From Nemertoderma westbladi (taxonomy: Eukaryota; Xenacoelomorpha; Nemertodermatida; Nemertodermatidae): a stretch of DNA of 64,000 bases. Shown one piece after another: positions 43,776-59,899 of the stretch; position 1 is the stretch's first letter, and every line of letters begins with the position of its first letter. Both the position numbers and the translations under genes were made by a program. Location of the stretch: the NCBI GenBank assembly GCA_032718475.1, contig JAUCBJ010006397.1, positions 1 to 64,000 of the forward strand, written 5' to 3'. The notes beneath the pieces were generated by a model. That model worked only from the letters and a program-made list of their open reading frames with translations, searched no databases and was not told where the DNA came from.

Positions 43776-46662
43776 GCCTGTCAGCCAAGAGCAACTCTCA
43801 CAGTAAGTAACCTCTCGGTTAATAATAATATCAGTCTGACACTAAATTTCAATTTCTGGACGAATTACACCACAATATTATGTTTACATAAATGATAAAC
43901 CCATTATCACCCAAGCTACGAAGCGAAGCTACGGAGCTAAAAAAAATTACAAACAAAATGGCATATAATGATTCCATTACAACTGGTAGAGGAATGCTGT
44001 ATTCTCAATTCATGAATGATGACGCACATTCAATTTCTGCCAGATGTAGAAGTTAATCTGTATTGTTGGCAGGGCTGCCTTATATTAGTTTGCGTTGTCT
44101 TACATTATTTCATTGTATTAAACTTAACCTTATCCCCCGGACTATCTTATTGTATATTATAACTAAACTTCACATTCGTGTGCAGACAGTCGGCTTATAC
44201 ACTAGGGCCAAAATAAAAGGCTCGGCCTTGGGATTAACTCCGCCACAGTCCAAAACTCCAGGAATGTTGATAGATTGTTTGTTAGACTTTGTGGGAACGG
44301 GTATTCCATACCCTAAGTTAACTCGCGCTCTAGTAGACTACGTATAAGTATACCGATAGAGTTGGGGGTCCTTAAATTCCATTGTTTATCACCTTGGAAT
44401 ATTGTCAACATAACAATAAAAGGGACCAATGGTATGTCCAACCGGGACACCCCCCCCCCCCCCCCCCCACTCATGTGTGCTATGGACTTCCAACTATTTA
44501 ACGCAAGTTATAGAAATAAATTTGGCAGATTATTTGATTCAATATACTTCTTTAATTAGCTAATGTATGAGATAAATTAAGATTAGCAATCACAGAGGGG
44601 CTAAATAAATACACACAGGAGTAATTAGGTACCATATCATATCCGATTAAATAAAACCTATAAACTAAGCATCAGATGTATTGAAAAGGTTTCGAAAGTA
44701 GCTCAAAGGGAAAATCTGTGTTTATAATAGAACCATCAGATCCACCCATGGCACGGATGTTTGTTCCGACAAAAACAGCAACACTACACACAATATTATT
44801 ATGATTTATATCGCAGCACTAATTGGTTGGACTACAACTAAACATTAGGTCCAGTCAGTCCATGGATGGATTCGGGGTTTAATACAACCACGTATTATAG
44901 AGAATAGGTTATACCAGCCAAACAAATAATGTTACTAAGTGAGACTAAACGTAAACAAACAAATATATGACAAAATTACGAATGAGTGCTTTAAACGAAT
45001 CAAATCTACCTAAATTGGACAAAATCATAATAATAATAGTACAAAGGGGGTATACTTTATGTAAATAAGACGTTAATATTTACACACCTTTGCAATTTAA
45101 AAAAATATCCTACAGTGCAATTGGGAACATTTAAAATAACAACACCACAACGTTGGCCGAAAAACCGTTGGCCGAAAAAACACCTTCACAAAAACAAGAA
45201 ACAAATGAAAACCACCACAGCGTAAATACACCAGAACCGAGGTGCAATCTCGGGAGGCGAGTAAACAATAACACATCAACAACGAACGAGTTAGGAGTAG
45301 TTGGGTGTAGCATCAGTTACACATTACCTGTAAAAAAAAACTCGGTCCATTTAGGTACCCCAAACACATCAAAATTACTGATAAATTAAACTCAAATAAA
45401 TAAAAACAAGTCGCTTATATAAATATATCCAAGTTATTCTTATTATATAAAACCTACAATCAAATTTGTTGATTTGCAATGGGTTTATTGATCATATTAT
45501 TAGTTATCATATCATACTAACTAACTAACTAACTGCATTTAATTTTTACAGTTAAAAAATATCAAAGGCGACACAATGCTGTAACACCAACGATGGGCGT
45601 TAATATTGGCAAAACATTGTCAGTCAAATTATATCAACTTTGTACTATGAGATGTCTTGGGTTGGGAATGTTTGATACTAACATTAAATTACATTATAAA
45701 TTAACAGGATTCCTTTAAGTGGGGCATCTAATTATTCATCCCCAATGTGTAACACAATTTCAACCTACAGTGTACGATTGGCCCAAAATATACCAACATT
45801 GTTATACCACATGAGGCACCAACAGACAATGAACTGATATACCGGTATGTTTTTTATGCAATTATAAGTAACCGTCAAAGCGTGAATTAAATATTTAGTT
45901 AAATTTTAAATTGCCCGCTTTAAAAATAAAGGTTTAACTTCAAGGTTTAACATTTTTTATAAAGTTTTTTTTGCAGTTTTCTGTTTTTTTTTCTCATAGA
46001 TATAAACCAGACACCAAAGTCCGAAACTTACGTTACTAAATGTCCTGGAGGCACTAGGCGGCGCATTCATCGTCACCAAGCAACACTAACAGTACAAACA
46101 ATTGTTGAGAACATCTCAGTTATGACGTAAGTAGTTAACGTATTAACGATATTAGCAGTGTTCTTCAAATATATTCCAACATAATAATGATATACACAAA
46201 CACACTATTATAATCTATAATGCTTCATATATAATATATATAAATAATATCAAAGAAATACAACCCAATTTACCATATGTAATAGGGTATATATATTCCT
46301 ATTGTATATTGAGAAATACATTTCAACATTTGCATTGTAAAAAAATTATAAATTGTGGGAAGCATTAAATATAATATATATATATATATTTATGTTAGCA
46401 ACCAACTGTGATGAGACGGACAGATAGACAGACAGAAAGCCGGACAAACTAGACATAGAGCCCCAATGGATTCGTATGTGAGACCGCACTAAAACCAAAA
46501 CACTAAATCTCACAAAATGGAAATATGGAATGTTACAATTCCAATTCCTGAATCGAATATATGGAAAGTTCGTCGAGATGGCACAACTGAATATCAACCT
46601 ATTTCCTATACTAGTACGGCTGGCCTGTTGCGTAGCAACGTAGGTACAATAAACGGACATCA

Positions 46663-48552
<1,890 letters not shown>

Positions 48553-48954
48553 TTATACAATTAAATTATTTAAACATCTAACTATTAATCTACGAAAAAT
48601 ACAATCCAGACTAAAAACTACATAACCAATGGGGGGCAAATGCTCTTGTTCTGGATTGCAGATCATAAATATAAATATGTTTTTCCTTTTCTTATTATCC
48701 TTATTGTTGTGCATTACCCTTTCATGCAGAGATACAGTATGCGTTTTGGTGTGTAATTTTGAATACCGGTATTCCAATGTTGTTAATATTTAATTAATAA
48801 ATTAATTGTATGCAATTTAACTATTAAGTTATATACGTTACATACTTGTGTCTTGTGTGTAAAGTAGCACATTACAGTGTGAAGATCCGAGTGGCTTTGT
48901 TACACGAACGAACGTTAGTGAGAAAGTTTACGTTCAACAATGGATGTACTATTA

Positions 48955-49110
48955 GCCAGGGACAGGATACGATACGAAAATGGATTTATCGCAAAAATTT
49001 ATACGTATTGAATTTCGTATCGTACCATAAAAATTAACTTCGTATCGTATAATACGAATAAATATTTTTCGTATTTCGTATCGTATTTTCGTATTTATTA
49101 TTTTGTAAAT
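48955..49110. mobile_element. Possible hAT-like non-autonomous element
   Basis: CAGGGACAGGATACGATACG resembles the CAGGG-type ends of hAT transposons and is followed by repeated CGTATCGTA / TACGATACG words in both orientations. The right boundary is not defined and no 8-bp duplication was identified. Confidence 0.4.
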
Positions 49111-50999
49111 ATTAATGTTTTCAACAGTCAAACCACATAATTTTTACATTTTTTTCCTCTAAATTGGGGCAAAATTAGGATGTATAGTATATAAACTATA
49201 TATTTTGAATGGGAATTAAACTAATAATAATCATTTGATGCCAGCTGGACAACAGTGGGATTATTGATGAGAATCATAGCATTATATACCTGCTGAAGTC
49301 ACCGAATCATGTATACACTACCTATGGATGGTTTAGTGAAAAATGCAAGATATCTGCCGGACTATACCTGTGCAGTCTAAATATGGTACGGTATTTTGAA
49401 TTTGATATGTCACTAATGGTTTTCATTGGCATAATAGGCATTTGCGTTGCTAACAATAATATATAAAAGGTGCATGGAATACATTTTAATATAGTAACAC
49501 TCCAACCCCCTCCGCCCACTTTAAAACCCCTTGGGCCTTCTTGCGTCATGTAGGCTACATTAAATACCTCCACGCCGGTTGGCAGTCAGTACCCAACCCA
49601 CCCATCTATGTAATTGGGTAATTCAAAAATTGTTGGCAATAACGAATTATTTAATTATTGATTATAAATATATTGCTAAGTCTATAAAGCTCGGGGTTGC
49701 TAGGGCAACGAATCGATGTTTGTTATTATGTTAACTCCCCACCCCCCCCCCCCCCCCCCCCATCCTCACCAAAGTCGGATACAGAAAGAAATATAAATTA
49801 ATCCTTTGTATTCCACTAATCAACCTCCTAATCTATAATTCAAATGTAAATTCCGCTAGTTTATTCACATAAGTTATATACGTGTCCAGTCGTATATAGT
49901 GTGCATAGCACAAATATATAAGTGGTACCGGGAATGTTGTGAAATATTTAATCGTGGAAATTATTATTTATATGTTCTTTAATTTTTGACTAGGAAAAGG
50001 ATTACTTTTCCAATAATAGTGATGCTGATGTGAAGGACATAAACAACATAAAACTTTCTTATTTCACTTTCAACAATCTTGTGTCGGAAAAATTGAATTG
50101 CTAATATTTATAAAACGGTTGTACCCCCCCCCCCCCCCCCCCCGCTCCACCCGTCTCGGCCAGTTAAATAAATTAACGTAGGAGGCAATGCCTACCATAA
50201 CTGGCGGGAATTCACCACTTGTTCTTTCTTCACTAGTAACTGGGATTCCAGTGATTGCGACATGCGAATGCTCACAGCTCAAATTGTGTACGTGGTGGAT
50301 TACCTGAAAACCTTAAGGGCGTAAAACCAAAGACACTATAGTGTCAACAGACACTAGTGAGATACCGCGGATTTTAGAGAATGTTCATTACAGTAACAAC
50401 CCTTAGAAAGCAGTAAATTGCATGGGAATGAGACAACCATGGAAGTAAATAGTAAGTTAATTAAATAACAACAGGAGTGGCTGTCATCCAAGGGAACTGG
50501 TTGTTAGCCATCTGAGATCCATGTGGTACAGTACGTGTACCGGTACAGGTATAAAGGCAGGCCAAATTAAGGAAGAACTTAACTCAGTGAGTGATTGAAC
50601 GTAACAATATACCTACATAACATATCAGCATCACTTAAACAAACTGGTTTATTATTCTGCCATACATGGACCAGTGAGTAGTTGGTAAGCACCCACCCGG
50701 TCATACACCACTGCATAAGGACAGTAATTATAAATTCATAGAATGATATAAATATAGTAATTGTAGAATTCGCAACACATGCGTCTCCCACACTGGGCGT
50801 GGGCGTGTTCGTCCAATATATACCAAGTGGTTGCAATATCTTCTAGATTTGCTGCATTAGTGGCACTTCCAGCGGTAAACTTCAGATATACAGCGACATA
50901 TATTGGTGTTTTACTACTACTAGGATCGGCATTGATCATCATCATTGATCAATCATTGATCAAGAAAACTTGCCACCTCCTTGCAGCATAAAGGAGGTG

Positions 51000-51400
51000 C
51001 CACCTGTAGCTGCATAGACCCTCTTACTAGGGCAAATCTGGTCCTGTAACTAGAACCCCCTTCGTTCTGGGATAAGGACGCCCTTGTTCCTGGATTAAGT
51101 ACCCATATACTTGGCTGCAGGGGTATATGGCCTGGCCAGGAAGATGGTGATCTACCAATGGCTGGTCAGGAGTAGAGTGTTCTCATGTCCACTCTGAGTG
51201 CACTTCACTGCGACCTGCACCTGGCAGAAGGGGTACAGGGCATGACCCAGCAGATGAGCTGCACAGCCAATGGTGGGTCATGTGCGCCAGAGTAGGTATG
51301 GATGATGGGCCTCATATCTGACTCCACTGCGACACCCACCCTGTGGAATGGCAAACCAGGGTTTGGTATTTGCCCCGAGAGCTGACATGGTGTTTTGGGT
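51000..51400. repeat. GC-richer unexplained block
   Basis: A 400-bp block clearly richer in GC than its surroundings, preceded by ATCATCATCATTGATC (50935-50950), like the tail of an RTE-type element. Recurrent words include GGTCAGGAGTAGAG, GGGTCATG, CTGCGAC and GCAAATCTGG. It is probably the untranslated end of a retroelement or a SINE, but no open frame or tRNA box supports a class. Confidence 0.4.
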
Positions 51401-51504
51401 AAATGAGTGGTTTAATATTATTATAAATTTTTGTTGGCTCAGCTTTGCAAAGTAGGCAATGACGTCATTGCCGAATTTGCAAACCTGTGCGGTGCCCAAC
51501 AAAA

Positions 51505-51562
51505 GAAAAATAAATGTTACAGTGGCACGATATTCTAAGCAAAACAATAAACGAAAGTCAAT
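51505..51562. repeat. Dispersed module, copy 2
   Basis: ATGTTACAGTGGCACGATAT followed by TCTAAGCAAAACAATAAACG, the right two thirds of the module. Confidence 0.7.
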
Positions 51563-52206
51563 AGGACACGTTACAGTTTTATTTTTGGGAAAAAGCAGCG
51601 GTTATTTGCGTCGAATTTACCCTGGAGTGGAGAGGCTGTTAATATTAATTGCGCCCAAAGTCCCTATCTACAAGAGATATTTATTTACCACCACATTCCC
51701 AAACTGTTCTTTACGCAACGATAGTTTGCCACATTGAATAACAAAGATAAGGAAATTAGCTTCCGCAGTTTATTTCCTCCAACCAAAACCAAAATAAAGT
51801 GCATAAACCTTGAGGTCCAGTCTGCCGCAACGGCAGGGAGGTTACAAGTAACTTGGGTGGTTGGTGTTGTAACTGTACAGAGAGTTAAGCAAAAACAACA
51901 AGTGAAGAATATAGTCGTCCCTCTGTGTTTAGTGAGTTTAATTGTTATGTTTTTATATTATTCAATCCATTGTATGAAAATGGTAGTTTTACACAATTTT
52001 GTGTAAATAGATGGTGAGTTTAAAAAAATTATATTAACGGAACTGAGGTAGCAATTTGGATTGCAGGGAGCAAATTAATATATATACCGTATTCTGCAAA
52101 TTCGTTATAAAAATTGGATAATTAGAAAACCAAAATTTGAGACAGGGAATTTTCTAGCAAATCTCATAACGGCGAATTAATAACTCGTTTCAATGCTTAA
52201 TTATCA

Positions 52207-52265
52207 ATTAATGGAAAGGAGCAGGTTACAGTGGCATGATATTATAACCAAAACAATAAAGGTAC
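52207..52265. repeat. Dispersed module, copy 3
   Basis: GGAAAGGAGCAGGTTACAGT, GGCATGATATTATAACC, then AAAACAATAAAGG. Confidence 0.75.
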
Positions 52266-52694
52266 AATTTCACATTTGTATGAAATTAGTGTGTGTTCGT
52301 TTTTTTTCTACTATGTATGTAATATTGTGTCCCTCAAGGTTGATAATAAATATTGGTTGCATGACCTATATTATATAGTTAATTTTTAAAAATATATTTT
52401 TTACTGTCAAATTATTAACAATATAATAAAAAACAATTTGAAACTTGAAAAAATTTACCCGAGATTCCAGTACCGGTAGGCCTACCGTATATTTTTTTAA
52501 TTTTGTTGTTTTAATTTTTTTTTATTATATTTTTAGAGTTATATTTTAGTATGTATACAGTAATGTAATATAAGACACGCGGTACATTGGCTTGGGAAGC
52601 TGAATATATATCCGTAAAAATAATTCCGCAGTTTGCAGCGTTTGCCCAGGTCGCGAACATTGCGCAGCTATGGCCCATATTAGCCCATTTATTA

Positions 52695-54932
<2,238 letters not shown>

Positions 54933-55645
54933 TTAATTATTTTCTTCCGCCAACAGTAGGATCAAGTGGACAGCCTCCATTACCTTGGCTTCATCCTTGT
55001 TGTTCATGAAATCGGAAATTGAACACCATGATAGGTTGGGATCTCGTGGGATACGACTACAAGTGGTTATCAGATGAGCTTCATCTTGTATCGACCCACA
55101 AGGGCAGATACGGCGATCAGGTGGGATCTTTTTCCAGCGACCTAATTCAACGGCTAGGCGGGTGGAGCCGAGCCTTAAGCGGGTCCAAGCGATGCGATCA
55201 GGTTCGTTAAACGTTTTGCGGGAAATGTAACAAATGTGAGGTGATAAATTGGGGTTATATAACTGGTATAATTTTTTCTTTGTTGAGTCGACCTCGGAGC
55301 GAACATTTAATTTTAGTTTTTCCATGGCATCCATCACAAAGTCTTTCTTTGAAGAAAGAATATATTCAACCTGGCCCGCCATAGGCGTTTGATGCAACAT
55401 ACATTGGTCTAGTACAGTAGTACCATCATCAGAGGTTTGTGAATCTCTTCATGTTCGATCATGTTACACAAAAAGTCGTATTGCCGTTTCAATATAAGTG
55501 GTTTAGGTTCGGGAACATTGGATTCGATATGGAGAATTTGTCTACACACATTGGGGCGGACCCCCATTAATAGAGGTAGAATAAAACGTCTGTCCTTATC
55601 TGATCTGATCTGATCTGATCTGACAGCATCTGATCCTATAACCAA
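54933..55645 (-). pseudogene. LINE 3' coding fragment with zinc-knuckle-like C-terminus
   Basis: Minus strand. First RFILPLLMGVRPNVCRQIL and KRQYDFLCNMIEHEEIHKPL, then after a stop near 55405, AMEKLKLNVRSEVDSTKKKL and IAWTRLRLGSTRLAVELGRW followed by RICPCGSIQDEAHLITTC. The LRLGS...GRW...CPCG...DEAHLI..C pattern is the C-terminal end of many LINE reverse transcriptase ORFs. An ATCTG-type pentanucleotide run (about 55592-55622) lies in it. No RT catalytic part is present. Confidence 0.8.
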
Positions 55646-56160
55646 TCAGGAGAAAGAGATATAATATTTACCTAACTGTCTGTTAGGTAAATAGCCAATA
55701 GCTGAATAGGGGATCACGTTTCAGGTTGCCTGTTACGTATCAGTATCATCATATGAAGTAGCAGTACAGGCATATCGGTATGCATCTAAATGCACAAAGG
55801 CATGTTATTATATATTAAAAATGCGATATACAGTAGGATGAAGGATGGTGGGTATGAAAGTCGTAGATTTAGTCTGTTAGTTGGTGTTGAAATATTAAAC
55901 TTTTATTAAAAACAATACAGCATTTGCTGCAATATTTTTCTCGTAAATCTTTCTTGTTAATAGTTATCATTATTAATAGTTAAAGTTAATTATATTAATT
56001 ATAATTAATATTATTAATTAAGTACGGTAATGATTCTTATTAATATATTACATTTAAAATATGTATGAAATTTAAGAAATTTATTAATTTTACTATTTAT
56101 TAAAGAATAGGGGAAGGTGGATGGGAATGTGGGAATTTATAAACACTTATTACCTTCCAA
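55646..56160. other. AT-rich intergenic DNA, nothing recognised
   Basis: TTAATTA-rich sequence with a TTAGGTAAATA/CTAACAG inverted word pair near 55670-55690. No gene. Confidence 0.5.
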
Positions 56161-56335
56161 TTGAAGGAAAAGAGCAGGTTACAGCGGCTGTAATTTCTAA
56201 CCAAAACAATAAACGACGTTGTTACCTACAAATTGGGAAAGGAGCAGGTTACCGAGACAGGGTTTTCTAACCAAAACAATAAACGATTTTGTTACCTACC
56301 AATTGAGGGAAAGTAGAATATGTTACCGCGGCGGC
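56161..56335. repeat. Dispersed module in tandem (two full units and a third partial)
   Basis: The period is about 70 bp: CCAATTGAAGGAAAAGAGCA, GGTTACAGCGG, ATTTCTAACCAAAACAATAA ACG, GTTGTTACCTACAAATTGGG, then the same order again and a decayed third unit (56298 onward). A further partial copy is at 56589-56630 (CAGGTTACACTG, ATAACCAAAACAATAAACG). Confidence 0.85.
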
Positions 56336-57070
56336 TTGTTTACACAGTTACACCACCGGTCACCTTCTTACTAACCGTCCTACTGACTGATCAATAGATC
56401 ATCCCCCTCAAAAAATAAAGGACATCGCGCACGCGCATAAAACACTTAATAAAGACAAATTTAATAAAAAATATCGACCGAAAAATGAAATCCTTGTATT
56501 CTTCACATGGGCGAAGAATACCAGACTTTCTGCCGTTTTATTTCACTTTGCAGTTACCCCTATGTGAAGAATACCAGGTTTTCACCAAAAACACAGGTTA
56601 CACTGAATATAACCAAAACAATAAACGAATTAGTATATGTGCAGGTTATAAGACATAAATAAGCTCTATAATACACTCAATAAAGATAAATTAAAAAAGA
56701 ATTAAAACCTTCAAATATAAAATTCCAATAAAAGTCAACCGAAAAGTGAAATCCTGGTATGCTTCACATGGGCGGTATTCTTCACATGGACCGACACCAA
56801 AATTTGGCACCAGCCGCTAAAAACAAATTTAAAATTTCTAGCTTATTTTATTTGAATTCCTTTTAGTTAGTTTCAGTTAGTATTTTAGTTAGTATCGTTA
56901 GTTTCAGAGCGGGAAGTATTATATTGACACCCCCCGGGTTTAAGGGGAATACCGGGGAAACTTCACATGCTGACATAGGCAGAAAGTCCAGTACTCATTT
57001 AGCTACCATTTAAGGATGCAAGGCAGAGATGCCTCGCTAAACCCTTCAAAACATTCGTGCCGAAACGAAA
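56336..57070. repeat. Intergenic DNA with a duplicated segment
   Basis: The blocks GACCGAAAAATGAAATCC, TGTATTCTTCACATGGGCG and AGAATACCAG (about 56475-56575) recur as AACCGAAAAGTGAAATCC, GGTATGCTTCACATGGGCGG and GTATTCTTCACATGG (about 56738-56790): a direct repeat roughly 265 bp apart. The rest is unremarkable. Confidence 0.65.
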
Positions 57071-57073
57071 ACT

Positions 57074-57147
57074 ACCTTGGCCCCATGCCGGGGTTGAACC
57101 CACAACCTCCGAGAGATGTGAATTCAATATAACCACTACACCAAGGT
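57074..57147 (-). mobile_element. tRNA-like sequence, 74 nt (SINE head or tRNA pseudogene)
   Basis: Minus strand: perfect 7-bp acceptor stem ACCTTGG / CCAAGGT, A box TAGTGGTTA, B box GGGTTCAACCC. The length equals a tRNA, but a standard D arm and T stem cannot be formed and six extra bases (ATGGGG) precede the acceptor. It resembles a tRNA-Glu-like ancestor. Confidence 0.6.
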
Positions 57148-57180
57148 GCGCTCTGAACCAAGGTGGAACAAGTGTCAGAT

Positions 57181-57240
57181 ACCGTCAGATCAGATCAGAT
57201 CAGATAAGGACAGACGTTTTAGCCATCCTACCATTAATAA
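57181..57240 (+). repeat. Second copy of the LINE segment at 55.6 kb
   Basis: GTCAGATCAGATCAGATCAG and ATAAGGACAGACGTTTTAGC then CATCCTACCATTAATA match, inverted, 55560-55625 (TCTGTCCTTATCTGATCTG, ACCCCCATTAAT). It is inverted relative to the first copy, 1.5 kb away. Confidence 0.75.
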
Positions 57241-57374
57241 GCATAGCATTATAAAATTACATAGGCCTAAACGCAGAAACGATAGCTGGATACCCTAAAA
57301 TATATAAACTGACAGACTGAGGCAGTGAGGCTAGGACATAGGAAGCTGAGTACTGGTACTGCCCTAGCCCATTC

Positions 57375-58095
57375 TGCTAAGTAGGGCATGTACGCCGAAC
57401 GCGTTCGGCGCACAATTTTTTCCAGAATTTGGAGCAGGCGCAGAAAATGAGAGCGCAGCGCAGCGCCGCGCAGAGAAAATTTAGAGCGCGGCGCGACAGG
57501 CGCAGGCGCAGAAAATTGATAGCACGGCTCAGACTTGCACTACAGCACTAAGTCAGTACCGGTAAGTAGACCTACCACTGGCAGTCTGCCGACTACCGGT
57601 AACAGGGTAATGACAATACAGATAAGACTGTAAGAAATACTGAAATAATAAGCCTCCTACTTGCTACTTGGTGTGCTTTAGGCCAGTACAGCAGTAGGCA
57701 GGCAGGTACATGGTAGGAGATTTCGCGCAGTATTTCTGCTGTGCGCGCCAATGTGTAATGTCAATGCTGTAATGTCAATAATATAATAAAGCGTCCTACT
57801 TGGTGTGCTTAGGGCTTGCTTAGGCCAGTAGAGTAGGCAGGCGGGTAGGTCATAGGTGGTTGGTGGTACGGTACAGTACCGGTACTACAGAGGTAGGAGA
57901 GGTAGGATATTTCGCGCAGTATTTCTGCTGTGCGCGCCAATCTCGCGCAGAATTTCTGCTGCGCGCGCCAATCTCGCGCAGTTTTTCTGCTGCGCACGCG
58001 GATTTTGCACTGTTTTCGACTGCGCAGGCGCACATTTTTTTCTGCGCCGCGTCGCGTTCGGCGCACAAAAAAGTCACTTAGCATACGGGCCTAGC
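57375..58095. repeat. GC-rich palindromic region with GCGCAG arrays
   Basis: The ends are inverted: CTAAGTAGGGCATGTACG, CCGAACGCGTTCGGCGCACA at the left against TTCGGCGCACAAAAAAGTC then CTTAGCATACGGGCC at the right. The interior left has GCGCAG repeats (GCAGCGCAGCGCCGCGCAG). The right interior has about three tandem 37-bp units of TCGCGCAG, TATTTCTGCTG, TGCGCGCCAAT (57908-58010), and a single unit lies at 57721-57760. This is unusually CpG-rich for the window. It is probably a foldback transposon. Open frames on both strands are artefacts of the repeats. Confidence 0.75.
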
Positions 58096-59040
58096 CCTTG
58101 GCAGCTTGGCTTGGTGATTCAGTGCTTGGCGTGCTTGGTATGGTACGCTGTCGGGCTGTACCCCTGTCTGCCTGTACCGGTACCTGATGCCGGAAATTAA
58201 TTCAAGTAGGCCTACCTGCTACCTGTAGTACAGTAGTACGCAGTACACAGTGCGGTATGCAGTACCGGTACAGTAACAGTACGGCACAGCAGTAGTGTAG
58301 TAAGGTACGGCTGCACGGTACGCCTAAAATGTAAAAAAAGCGAAAGACTCAGCGTTTGTCAGTTTGTCCATTTGACTATCTGTCAGTCCTTGCTGCCTTG
58401 TATCGCAGTACGGCAGTACCACGCACCGGTAGGTTAACGGTACCGGTAGGGCATAGGGCGTCGTCCACGTAGACGTACTAAAACCAACTAATAGGATATC
58501 AACGGGATTGATATGCCATAACCTTTACAATCACCTTCCTATTTAAGAAGTTACTGGAAGGTTTGGGATTGCATCAGGGCCACTCCAAATAAACTAAAAT
58601 GATTACCAACCAATCAATTCTTGTTAAATTTCTAACCATTCACGATATTCCAACTCAACAACAATATCTTCTGCCAAATTTTAATGAATTGTGCAGCACA
58701 CCCAAGCGGCTATAATTATTATTGACTTCTTCATATTTCATTAAAGATTATATGAATTAGATGCTACATTATTATTATTTGGTAGATCGTACTGTAGGTA
58801 GGTCATTAAAATATTAGCTTAACAATAATAAGAAATAGTGAAATTTGATAAAAGGAAAATTTTATAAGGCTACCAATTAAAGTTTGCCCAAAAAACAAAA
58901 AAAAATTAGCAAAACACATACTTTTTCAACCAATTAATTTACTTGTTGACCAAAAAAAATCCATCTGAACTTAAAACGCAAATTACTGTTTGCCTTCAGA
59001 TTGTTGGTTTAAAATGTCCGTAAATTACTAATTTTTTATA
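58096..59040. other. Intergenic DNA, no gene seen
   Basis: 58200-58470 is rich in GTACCGGTAC / CAGTACGG words, a simple-sequence character also present at 57550-57600 and 57870. The rest is AT-rich without recognised features. Confidence 0.5.
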
Positions 59041-59119
59041 ACCCTACGCAATTGGGTTGGGAAATTTTTCTAGGTGATTATTTTTCATTTTCCATTAATA
59101 TTTTGACTTCAGGGTTATT

Positions 59120-59465
59120 TTTTGTACTTACGGTGTTTGTACAACCTGTATGTAAATACATATTTCAAGACACATATTCCAATAAAACCGTATGTGCATT
59201 TTCTTATTATCTTTGCAAAACAAAGCCAAGACAAAACGCCTTAAGTCTTGTTGACTTACGGTTTTTTTGCATAAATTTAAGTGACTTACGGTTGTTTTCC
59301 TTTGTAACATATACATATGTTGTGACTTACGGCCTTTCTACATTGCATATCTCGAGAACTAGACTAGACACGGTCTTCTCGATTATACCATTAGATACAG
59401 CGCATTTTTTAGACCCAGAAAAGTGAATTTTGGAAAAATGCGACTTACGGTCTTTTTACATTGCA
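59120..59465. repeat. Cluster of GACTTACGGTNTTTTT motifs
   Basis: The word (G/T)ACTTACGG followed by a T-rich stretch occurs near 59126, 59252, 59283, 59323 and 59442, twice followed by CTACATTGCA or TTACATTGCA. Spacing is irregular (about 125, 30, 40 and 120 bp). Orientation is always the same. Confidence 0.8.
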
Positions 59466-59899
59466 CGGCAGAACTCCAAAACACACATTTACTAACACTG
59501 AAACACATAAAGCAAACAACAATAAATTAGTCAGATAGCCTACAGTACATGATATTTATTTCCATAGATACGGCATTTTCTAACCAATCAATAACCGATG
59601 TTGTTACCAATATCGAATATAAAAATATAAATCAAAACATATAAAAATACTTTGGGACGAATATAAATAATTTGGTGCGAAAAGTACATATGTACAGTAC
59701 ATGTATGTAGGCCTAATCTGGGATAATGTGGGCTACCTAATCTGGGCTAGGCCTACCTTTAATTTCATGTAGGCCTATATTGCTTACAGAAAACATGAAA
59801 TTTGGGGCGGAAAAAAATATATTTGGTGCGAAAAATATGTAATCTAAGAAATAAATCATTTATAATAATTTTATAATAGTAATTTTGAAATATGAATTA

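Larger units (their letters stand above)
40501..46662. other. Intergenic DNA between TEKTL1 and SERCA 3' ends
   Basis: No convincing gene in 6.2 kb. Short open frames at 41424-41606 (-) (VPWGLPGSINAMQIADLIST) and 44180-44346 (+) (GLYTRAKIKGSALGLTPP, ending DYV) have protein-like composition but no recognisable family. Also present: a 24-nt G run (42121-42144), a 19-nt C run (44450-44468), a duplicated CGTTGGCCGAAAAA (45153-45180), and (TAAC)n near 45520. Confidence 0.5.

Noticed and set aside
44180-44346. Plus frame GLYTRAKIKGSALGLTPP ... DYV as an exon
   Set aside because: A plausible acceptor (GTGTGCAG) precedes it, but no partner exon or homologue is recognised.
45153-45389. Short frame MAEKPLAEKTPSQKQETNEN
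   Set aside because: Low-complexity and partly from a duplicated CGTTGGCCGAAAAA; no sign of coding constraint.
46070-46082. X-box-like GTCACCAAGCAAC (and GTTACTAAGCAAC near 41827)
   Set aside because: They fit only the degenerate consensus, which occurs by chance every kilobase or so, and no ciliary gene start is near.
57809-58200. Overlapping frames on both strands with Cys/Arg-rich repeats
   Set aside because: They arise from the GCGCAG repeat block; frames on both strands with the same periodicity are not genes.
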